Positions 6,562-12,747 of a stretch of 15,913 nt of DNA are shown here, piece by piece (the stretch's first letter is position 1; the number at the start of each line of letters is the position of its first letter). The notes below the pieces were generated by a model. It did not search any database and was not told the DNA's origin. It saw nothing but the letters and a program-made list of their open reading frames with translations. This DNA is from Thermoprotei archaeon (GTDB lineage Archaea > Thermoproteota > Thermoprotei_A > Sulfolobales > WANQ01), in NCBI GenBank assembly GCA_027038805.1, contig JALWGO010000057.1, forward strand, positions 1-15,913, written 5' to 3'. The position numbers were made by a program, and so were the translations under genes.

Positions 6562-8082
6562 ATGAAGAATATAGTTAAAGTGTACCCGGATGGAACAGTA
6601 GCTCTCCGCGGAGTAGACCTTGAGGTAAGGAGAGGCGAAATACATGGTTTACTAGGTGAGAATGGGGCTGGTAAAACAACTCTAATGAAAATATTATCTG
6701 GTCTACTAAGGCCTACGAGCGGAGAAATCTATATTGCTGGTAAAAGAGTTCACTTTAAAAGCGCTTCAGAGGCCTTAAAACACGGTATAGGGATGGTTCA
6801 TCAACATCTAGCACTGGTGCCAGCTTTTACTGCTTATGAGAACATAATACTAGGGCTTCCAAGCCGTGAGGCCAGTAGAAAGAAAATAGAGAAGCTTATG
6901 GAGGAGACCGGGCTAAAAGTACCCTTAGACGCATTAGTTGAGGATCTCCCTTTTGGTGTTCGTCAGCGTATAGAGATCATAAAGATGCTTTACCGTAATG
7001 TAGACATATTAATACTTGATGAGCCGACAACTAATCTAACACCAATAGAGACCAGGGAATTATTCCATACGTTAAAAGAATTAAAGAAGAGAGGTAAGAC
7101 AATAATATTCATTACACATAAGCTCCGAGAAGTTCTCGAAGTAACTGATAGAATAACAGTTCTACGTAGGGGTAGAGTAGTTGGACGAACAGAGACAGCT
7201 AAAGCAACACCAGAAATGCTTGCGAAGATGATGGTTGGTAGAGAAGTGGTCATGAAAATAGAGAAGAAACCCGCCAAACCAGGTGAACCAGTCCTAATAG
7301 TCAAGGATCTATGGGTTAAAAACGATCTCGGGGAATGGGCCGTAAAGGGGCTATCTTTTGCAGTATACTCTGGTGAAATATTTGGTATTGCTGGCGTAGA
7401 GGGGAATGGTCAGACAGAGCTTGTTGAAGCGATAACAGGATTGAGGAGAGTAGAGAAGGGACAAGTAATTCTCATGGGAAAGGATGTTACAAATAAATCC
7501 CCAGGAGAACTCTATCGTCTTGGGCTAAGTCATATACCGGAGGATAGACATAAGCTAGGCCTAGTATTAGATATGACGGTCTCCGAGAACAGTATACTCG
7601 GAATACATAGGCTCAAGAAGTTTCTAGGCAGTTTACTTAACCTCAAGTGGGGGGTTATTGATAGGCATGCACGTGATATCATTGAGAGGTTTGAAATAGT
7701 AGCACCTGGTACAAAGGCTCCGGCGAGAAGTTTGAGTGGTGGAAACCAGCAGAAATTAGTTGTAGGTAGAGAATTGAGTAAGTCTCCTCGAGTAATAGTT
7801 GCTGCTCAGCCTACGAGAGGTCTTGATGTAGCGGCTACAGAGTATATAAGGAAACTATTAATTAAAATGAGGGATGAAGGTAAAGCAGTACTCCTCGTAT
7901 CTGCTGATCTAGATGAAATACTCCAGCTAAGTGATCGCATGGCAGTAATGTATGAGGGAGAGTTCATGGGTATAGCAAAACCAGAGGAGTTAACTGAGGA
8001 GAGAATAGGCTTAATGATGGGAGGATACAAGATGGAGCAAATATCCTCTAAGACGAGTCCACAACCAGTAGAGAGTAGATAG
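6541..8082 (+). CDS. ABC transporter ATPase with two nucleotide-binding domains (nucleoside importer)
   Basis: The cytosolic motor of the BMP-type importer, 513 residues with two ABC domains as in YufO/NupA-type and sugar-type ATPases. Domain 1 has Walker A GENGAGKTT (39-47), Q-loop HQHLALVPAF (87-96), the signature region LPFGVRQR (136-143) in place of LSGGQ, Walker B DILILDEPT (155-163) and the ITHK switch. Domain 2 has the family's degenerate Walker A (GVEGNGQTEL, no Lys), a perfect signature LSGGNQQ (398-404) and a Walker B without acidic residues (VIVAAQPTRGLDV). That asymmetry is normal in this family. TTG 6541 gives the usual start before the first strand; the ATG at codon 8 is possible. 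The permease gene begins 20 bases after the stop. Confidence 0.94.
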   Translation: MNDIIVQMKNIVKVYPDGTVALRGVDLEVRRGEIHGLLGENGAGKTTLMKILSGLLRPTSGEIYIAGKRVHFKSASEALKHGIGMVHQHLALVPAFTAYENIILGLPSREASRKKIEKLMEETGLKVPLDALVEDLPFGVRQRIEIIKMLYRNVDILILDEPTTNLTPIETRELFHTLKELKKRGKTIIFITHKLREVLEVTDRITVLRRGRVVGRTETAKATPEMLAKMMVGREVVMKIEKKPAKPGEPVLIVKDLWVKNDLGEWAVKGLSFAVYSGEIFGIAGVEGNGQTELVEAITGLRRVEKGQVILMGKDVTNKSPGELYRLGLSHIPEDRHKLGLVLDMTVSENSILGIHRLKKFLGSLLNLKWGVIDRHARDIIERFEIVAPGTKAPARSLSGGNQQKLVVGRELSKSPRVIVAAQPTRGLDVAATEYIRKLLIKMRDEGKAVLLVSADLDEILQLSDRMAVMYEGEFMGIAKPEELTEERIGLMMGGYKMEQISSKTSPQPVESR

Positions 8083-8102
8083 AAACCAAGTGGTGGGTAA
8101 CA

Positions 8103-9179
8103 TTGCCTGGCTCTCGGTTCTGGATAGTATTAAAGGAAGAACTTGGGAGACTAGCTGAAATCCTCATAGCCGTGCTAGTGGGATTTGTTATAGCTGGTAT
8201 ACTAATGTGGCTTGGCGGATATGACCCCATAGCAGCCTATATTGCAATGTTTGAATTCTCCTTCTCAGATCCATATTATCTGGCGACAACACTAAGCTTT
8301 GCTGCACCAATAATGCTTACAGCTATAACCTTTGCCGTTGGCGTTAGAGCAGGATTATTCAATATTGGGGCTGAAGGACAACTTTACATGGGAGCTCTCG
8401 GAGCCGTTATAGTGGCATCATGGGCTTTACCCGGCCCATTATATCTCCCTCTAGCGATAATCGTAGGATCGTTGATGGGTGCAGTTTGGGGACTTGCGGC
8501 TGGTTTACTAAAGGTCTACCGAGAGGTTAATGAGGTAGTATCAACTATAATGTTGAATTGGATAGCCTTCTGGGTAGTAGAATATGCTAGAGTATATATT
8601 TACCCTAATCCTATAGATGCTTCAAAAACAATAAGTATGCCTCCAGCTGGAAGACTACCTATCTTGATAAAGGGTACAGAGCTTTCAGCATCGCTTATCG
8701 TGTCGCTTGTATTTGTTGGAATAGCCTTCTACCTATTATGGTACATGGTTTTAGGATATGAGATTAGAGCAACTGGTCTAAATCCCTCAGCTGCTAGGTA
8801 TGGTGGAATTAATCCAAAGAAGGCTATGCTGTGGGCTTTTATAATAGGAGGAATAGCGTCGGGTCTTGCTGGGGTATGTGAGATTGCTGGTAGGCCTCCT
8901 AGCTACGCGATAACAACTGGTTTATCAAATCTTATGGGCTTAGGCTTCGATGGTATTACTGTATCTCTCCTTGGCGCTAATCACCCGTTTGGAATAATAC
9001 CTGCAGCGATTTTCATTGGTGCACTATATTCTGGTGCTCGTGGTATGCAAATAGTGACTGGTGTTCCATTAGAGATGGTTAAGGCCGTTCAAGGCATAAT
9101 AATTATTGCATTAGCGGTCCCCGGGATAATTAGACTTATTAGGTCAAAAATCCGTAGAGGAGGGGTAAAAGTTGTCTGA
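8103..9179 (+). CDS. ABC transporter permease (YufP/NupB type, nucleoside importer)
   Basis: A 358-residue membrane permease of the BPD_transp_2 (LIV-M/ribose-type) family, one of two forming the nucleoside channel. A hydrophobic helix begins at about residue 17. The family block RAGLFNIGAEGQLYMGA follows, then EVNEVVSTIMLNWIA and, after a periplasmic loop, further helices with EIRATGLNPSAARYGGI, the cytoplasmic loop that couples to the ATPase, and GFDGITVSLLGANHPFG. The TTG start is supported by GGTGG about six bases upstream. Its end overlaps the second permease by eight bases, so the two are translated together. Function is well supported by family and by the operon. Confidence 0.93.
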   Translation: MPGSRFWIVLKEELGRLAEILIAVLVGFVIAGILMWLGGYDPIAAYIAMFEFSFSDPYYLATTLSFAAPIMLTAITFAVGVRAGLFNIGAEGQLYMGALGAVIVASWALPGPLYLPLAIIVGSLMGAVWGLAAGLLKVYREVNEVVSTIMLNWIAFWVVEYARVYIYPNPIDASKTISMPPAGRLPILIKGTELSASLIVSLVFVGIAFYLLWYMVLGYEIRATGLNPSAARYGGINPKKAMLWAFIIGGIASGLAGVCEIAGRPPSYAITTGLSNLMGLGFDGITVSLLGANHPFGIIPAAIFIGALYSGARGMQIVTGVPLEMVKAVQGIIIIALAVPGIIRLIRSKIRRGGVKVV

Positions 9180-10074
9180 ACTAGGTATGATAATAGATAT
9201 AATAGAAGGAACAACTTATGCGATGACACCTCTAGTGCTCGCAGCAGTAGGAGAAATATTCAATGAGAGAGCGGGTATAGTCAACATAGGATTAGAGGGG
9301 ATAATGCTTCTATCCGGCTTTATGGCTGTTGTAGCAGCTGAAGCAACATTGAATCCTCTAGTAGGAGTATTGGCTGGAATAGCTACAGGAGCCTTCATAG
9401 GCTTAATCCACGGATATATAACTGCCTACCTCAAAGGAGACCATATTATAAGCGGTCTAGGTATAAACCTCTTTGCTCTCGGAGGAGTAGCCTTCGGTAT
9501 AGAAGCTGTATGGGGGGTCAGGGGATATCATACGCCGCCAGATGCAGCCAAGGTGCCAGACATACCCGTGGTAAATATAAGTCCAATATTCATTGCAATG
9601 ATATTAATTGCTATTGGAACCCACTATCTACTCTATCGTACAAGTATGGGATTAAAGGTTAGAGCAGTAGGAGAAAACCCTGAAGCAGCTGACGTTGTGG
9701 GAGTAAATGTTGAGAGAGTGCAATTATTGGCAACAATTTATGGGGCTGCGTTAACAGGTCTGGCCGGAGCATTTCTAAGCATAGACTGGCTAACAGCCAT
9801 AACAAAAGAATTACCAGCAGGAAGAGGCTTCATTGCACTAGCACTAGTAAACTTTGCTAACTGGAGCCCACTACTAGCACTAGGAGGAGGCTTATTATTC
9901 GGATTCTTCTGGACACTCGGAGAATGGATAAAGAACATGGCAGCAGTTAAGGCAGTGATACCAGTAACCCTCATGAACACCATACCCTACATAGCAACAC
10001 TAGCGGTTGTAGCTGGACTTATAGGGAAGTCGAGACCGCCTAGATATGTAGGCAGACCATATAAGAGAGAGTAG
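9172..10074 (+). CDS. ABC transporter permease (YufQ/NupC type, nucleoside importer)
   Basis: The second, shorter permease (300 residues) of the nucleoside importer. ERAGIVNIGLEGIMLLSGF near the N terminus is the family signature, followed by about eight hydrophobic segments. Other marks are KGDHIISGLGINLFALG, the ATPase-coupling loop KVRAVGENPEAADVVGVNV, and GRGFIALALVNFANWSPLLA near the end. The TTG at 9172 lies six bases after a GAGGAGGGG ribosome-binding motif that sits inside the previous gene. It is the last gene of the transporter operon; a T run follows about 110 bases later. Confidence 0.93.
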   Translation: MSELGMIIDIIEGTTYAMTPLVLAAVGEIFNERAGIVNIGLEGIMLLSGFMAVVAAEATLNPLVGVLAGIATGAFIGLIHGYITAYLKGDHIISGLGINLFALGGVAFGIEAVWGVRGYHTPPDAAKVPDIPVVNISPIFIAMILIAIGTHYLLYRTSMGLKVRAVGENPEAADVVGVNVERVQLLATIYGAALTGLAGAFLSIDWLTAITKELPAGRGFIALALVNFANWSPLLALGGGLLFGFFWTLGEWIKNMAAVKAVIPVTLMNTIPYIATLAVVAGLIGKSRPPRYVGRPYKRE

Positions 10075-10155
10075 GCTTATAGTATCGATTATTTTAAACA
10101 ATTACATATAGAGGCGGACATCCTAGCAACATCGATTCTTTTATAATAAGAGAAA

Positions 10156-10215
10156 GGGTCCCCCGGTCCGTGAAAACCACATTATTTTTTCGGTTCGCTG
10201 TTCCCGGTCATCCCC
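10156..10215. other. GC-rich patches in a convergent intergenic gap, with a T-run terminator
   Basis: The 154-base gap between the transporter operon and the convergent phosphoesterase gene holds six T at 10185-10190, a likely terminator for the plus-strand operon. Two GC-rich patches flank it. CCGG at 10163-10166 can pair with CCGG at 10204-10207, and GGG at 10156-10158 with CCC at 10212-10214. A TATA-like TTTTATAATAA lies at about 10138-10148. This could be a terminator structure or a small RNA; I see no known class and no coding sequence. Confidence 0.3.
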
Positions 10216-10228
10216 TAGTTTTCCTATT

Positions 10229-10762
10229 TTATAGTTTCTTTAATTTATGCCCGTGTTCATTTATTATGAGGTAGCCTTGTTGTGCTGGTGGAATATAGAG
10301 TCCTAGTCCACCTACATGTATTATTCGTGCTAGTTTATTTTCCTCCATCCTACCGCTGTGTCCTACGACTAGCCAGTCCCATGGCCCTAGACCTAGTTTT
10401 TTCCTAAGTTTATCTTCTCTTTCTTGGTGGCCGTGTATGATGTAATAGGAGGTTGTTAGAGTGTCTACTACATAGTATTCGCTCACAGCTACATCTCTCT
10501 TAAATATAGGGTTCTGCTTAATGCATCTTGGTGCATTACTGTCTATATCGCCTACAACATATACTATCTCAGCCCATGGCGCAGCAGCCCTTATGGCTTC
10601 AAGAGCATCCAATACGTGAGGACATTCCTGGTCTCTCTTGCAATAAGTTGTATCCCCGTTGAGAACTATGGTTTCGGGTTCTTCTTTACGAAATATAACT
10701 GATAAGACCATGCTGGCTCCGGGCCAAGGATACCAGAGATTACTTATAACGAGGGTTTTCAA
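10229..10762 (-). CDS. Metallophosphoesterase-like (calcineurin-fold) protein with altered metal site
   Basis: A 177-residue protein of the length and layout of small archaeal YfcE/MJ0936-type phosphoesterases. The five family motifs are in the right order: LVISNLW (4-10) where SDLH or SDSH is expected, LNGDTT (34-39), VVGDIDS (69-75) where GNCD or GNHD is usual, IHGHQ (109-113) and VGHSGR (133-138) where GHTH is usual. Motifs 1, 3 and 5 therefore lack standard metal ligands, while Asp37, His110, His112 and His135 remain. The protein may bind one metal, use other ligands, or have lost activity. The TTG start is backed by GGTGA seven bases upstream. It is last in a four-gene minus-strand cluster. 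Substrate unknown. Confidence 0.75.
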   Translation of the reverse strand: MKTLVISNLWYPWPGASMVLSVIFRKEEPETIVLNGDTTYCKRDQECPHVLDALEAIRAAAPWAEIVYVVGDIDSNAPRCIKQNPIFKRDVAVSEYYVVDTLTTSYYIIHGHQEREDKLRKKLGLGPWDWLVVGHSGRMEENKLARIIHVGGLGLYIPPAQQGYLIINEHGHKLKKL

Positions 10763-10794
10763 CTTGAGTTCACCGAGGTTTGAGGCTATATCAA

Positions 10795-11184
10795 TTACTC
10801 TTCTTTGCCTGTGTTTTCTATTGTATTCTGCTCTAATACTTTGACTAGAATCTCAATAAGATATTCTAGGCGTTTATTCAAGCATTCCTTAGCACATTTC
10901 CTCATACACTGGCTACGCTCTAATCCCTCATGTTCTCTACAATTATACCTACACTCGTTGAGACAAGGCCTATCATCTAATAGTATAGCGTATACACGAG
11001 GTCTCCTAGGACTAGCCTCTCTTATAGTTACAAGGGGTTCCAAACCTATTTTCCGGATAATCCTCGGGAAGAGGTGTCTCTCACTTATATCGAATACAAA
11101 GGCCCTGAAAACACGGAATCCCTGTATTAAACGCTTCACACCCTCTATTTCATCGTGGGTTAATTTTACATTAGTGCGTGGCAA
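10795..11184 (-). CDS. Unknown protein with twin CX3CX3C motif
   Basis: A 129-residue protein that I do not recognise. The N-terminal 70 residues are mixed helix and strand with no known motif. The C-terminal part has six cysteines in two identical triplets: C74, C78, C82, then ten residues, then C93, C97, C101. The surroundings are charged and probably helical (PCLNEC, SQCMRKCAKECLNK). Spacing by four puts the cysteines on one helix face, as in paired-helix disulfide proteins or some metal sites. A long helix and a charged tail follow. There is no signal peptide or membrane segment, so in a hyperthermophile either internal disulfides or an Fe-S or zinc site is possible. The start is TTG, 22 bases after the previous gene. 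Confidence 0.7.
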   Translation of the reverse strand: MPRTNVKLTHDEIEGVKRLIQGFRVFRAFVFDISERHLFPRIIRKIGLEPLVTIREASPRRPRVYAILLDDRPCLNECRYNCREHEGLERSQCMRKCAKECLNKRLEYLIEILVKVLEQNTIENTGKEE

Positions 11185-11206
11185 GGAGTAATCATTCCCC
11201 TTAAGC

Positions 11207-11614
11207 CTATACTACTACTCCAAGATTATAACGCTTTACTGGTAGTTTAAGGTAATCGGCAACGAGTTTCACTATCCAAGCATACTTTGGATCCCCCATA
11301 CTCCTCCTTAGCTTTAATCTACGGTAGACTGCTCTAAACACCATTGTACCATCGCTACGGTATACTTCTATAATACCCTTAACGTGGCCGTAGAGGTTTT
11401 TTACAAGATATACTTGTACAGCATACTCGTCTTCTCCAATCTCTACTATGCACTCTCGGGCCCAACCCCTAGAATATACACTTCTAACTACTCGTACTTC
11501 AGAGCACTTTGCACTTCTAATATCTTTATGCCTAGATACGATTAATACAAGTCTACGTACAGCATGTTTTCCACTATGACTCTTTGATAATTCTTCTATG
11601 AGTTTAAGCTTCAT
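11207..11614 (-). CDS. Unknown small basic protein
   Basis: A 135-residue protein that I do not recognise. It is rich in Arg, Lys and Val, opens with a helix (KLIEELSKSHSGKHAVRRL) and continues with alternating hydrophobic and charged residues suggestive of a beta-sheet core (CIVEIGEDEYAVQVYLV, GIIEVYRSDGTMVFRAVYRR). It ends in a short helix and strand. No catalytic motif, membrane segment or Cys pair is visible. The ATG start has an AAGGA-like motif directly upstream. It sits between two other unknown genes on the same strand, with gaps of 25 and 22 bases, so it is probably cotranscribed with them. Net positive charge would allow nucleic acid binding, but that is only a guess. Confidence 0.65.
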   Translation of the reverse strand: MKLKLIEELSKSHSGKHAVRRLVLIVSRHKDIRSAKCSEVRVVRSVYSRGWARECIVEIGEDEYAVQVYLVKNLYGHVKGIIEVYRSDGTMVFRAVYRRLKLRRSMGDPKYAWIVKLVADYLKLPVKRYNLGVVV

Positions 11615-11639
11615 ATCCTTGGACCTTGGGATCTATATT

Positions 11640-11933
11640 TTATTCCAATACTAACAAGTTACCTCGCCTACTAATAGCTCCTTTCTCAATGAATGCTGTT
11701 AAGACAATATTATTCCTTAATAATATTGGGGGATTGACGTATATTTTACCACTTATTTCTAGTTCGAGGACTTTTTCCTCAGCTCCCTCACGTATAAATG
11801 ATCCGTCCTCAGCTCTATAGATCATGTATTTTACATTGAATCCCTTCTGGGTTTTCTCTGCCTCTTCTCCCTTAATACGAATTGGTAATTCCACTAGTAC
11901 GGGTTCAAGGTATAAGAGTACTTTATAGGACAT
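11640..11933 (-). CDS. Unknown small protein, first gene of a minus-strand cluster
   Basis: A 97-residue protein that I do not recognise. Alternating hydrophobic strands (YKVLLYLEPVLVELPIRI, FNVKYMIYRAEDG, VLELEISGKIYVNPPILL, NIVLTAFIEKG) suggest a small beta-sandwich or barrel without helices. There are no cysteines or membrane segments. The ATG at 11933 has GAGG eight bases upstream and a TATA-like ATTTAAAT at 11969-11976, supporting it as the first gene of the cluster that ends with the phosphoesterase-like gene. It is transcribed away from the hydrogenase operon and shares its upstream region. Confidence 0.65.
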   Translation of the reverse strand: MSYKVLLYLEPVLVELPIRIKGEEAEKTQKGFNVKYMIYRAEDGSFIREGAEEKVLELEISGKIYVNPPILLRNNIVLTAFIEKGAISRRGNLLVLE

Positions 11934-12168
11934 TATTTCTTCCTCTAGCAGTAAAGGCTTCTTACCTGATTTAAATGTTTAGTATGATTGATGTTTTATG
12001 TGTATTTTTTATATTATAATAGTTTTTACTCTTAGATTAGTAGTTTATTGTTTCTTAAATATATTTAAAGAGTTTTTATTCTCAATATTCGTAAAAAAGT
12101 TTATTTATCTCAAATATAACTAACATTAATGTCTGCTCCCATATAACGCGGTTATAGGTTTACAAATC
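11934..12168. promoter_or_regulatory. AT-rich divergent promoter region
   Basis: These 235 bases between the orphan cluster and the hydrogenase operon hold no gene that I can see. They include the minus-strand TATA box ATTTAAAT (11969-11976), long T and A tracts, and the palindrome TTAAATATATTTAA (12055-12068) in the middle. The length and composition are unusual for this gene-dense window and suit bent or protein-bound control DNA. Confidence 0.5.
12141..12156 (+). promoter_or_regulatory. Hydrogenase promoter: TATA box inside a perfect inverted repeat
   Basis: ATATAA (12141-12146) is centred about 25 bases before the ATG at 12169, predicting a leaderless mRNA. It overlaps TATAAC-GCG-GTTATA (12142-12156), a perfect six-base inverted repeat. 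A regulator bound there would block TBP, so this is a plausible repressor site. Confidence 0.5.
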
Positions 12169-12747
12169 ATGCAAACAGCTACTTTATTACAATTAAAACA
12201 CGGTCAGACAAAGCTAGTAGACTTAAAGGAGGTTGTATCGTTTGTAAGGAGTATAGTCGAATGCTATGGAGGTAAAAGACAATACCTAATGAGGATGATG
12301 CAGGAGATCCAAAAACATTATGGGTACTTGCCTAGAGAAGCCTTAGAAGAACTATCAAAGCAGACGGGTATACCCTTGGTAGACGTATTAAATATTGCAA
12401 CATTCTACCACCAATTTACTCTCGAGCCACCCGGCTACTATATAATATGGGTTTGTATGGGGACTGCATGTCACTTGAAGGGAAATGCTGATAACTATGA
12501 TATATTGAAGAACATCCTAGGCCTCGATAATCACTCTAAGACGACGAAGGACGGCTTATTCAGTCTTGAGAAAGCACGTTGTTTTGGAGCATGTAGTCTA
12601 GCACCAGTGATAATGATAACTAGCCGTGATGGATCGGAACGCTATCTACACGGTCATGTTGATCCACTCGGATTACGTAAAATAGTTGCAAAATACCGTT
12701 CAAAGGCTATTAAGAAAATAAAAGAGAAGAAGGGCGGGAGAAAGTGA
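12169..12747 (+). CDS. hydC: NuoE/HoxE/HydC-type [2Fe-2S] subunit of NAD(P)-linked hydrogenase
   Basis: A 192-residue cytosolic iron-sulfur subunit that carries electrons next to the flavin subunit. Its thioredoxin-like domain holds the [2Fe-2S] ligands C96 and C101 (VCMGTACHLKGN) and C138 and C142 (ARCFGACSLAP), the standard Cx4C and Cx3C pattern. Before it lies the usual helical part with QEIQKHYGYLPREALEELS and VLNIATFYHQF. The tail is Lys-rich. The ATG start suits a leaderless mRNA, with the TATA box about 25 bases upstream. Its stop overlaps the GTG of the next gene (GTGA), so the two are translated together. The gene symbol follows the HydABC nomenclature; in HoxEFUYH terms it is hoxE. 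Confidence 0.92.
   Translation: MQTATLLQLKHGQTKLVDLKEVVSFVRSIVECYGGKRQYLMRMMQEIQKHYGYLPREALEELSKQTGIPLVDVLNIATFYHQFTLEPPGYYIIWVCMGTACHLKGNADNYDILKNILGLDNHSKTTKDGLFSLEKARCFGACSLAPVIMITSRDGSERYLHGHVDPLGLRKIVAKYRSKAIKKIKEKKGGRK

Noticed and set aside
7380..7420. Broken second Walker A in the transporter ATPase as a sign of decay
   Set aside because: The Lys-less GVEGNGQTEL form is normal for the second domain of this ATPase family.
10805..11191. Plus-strand open frame of 128 codons opposite the twin-CX3C gene
   Set aside because: It is antisense to a better frame that belongs to a same-strand cluster with tight spacing; its Ser/Leu-rich composition is typical of a shadow frame.
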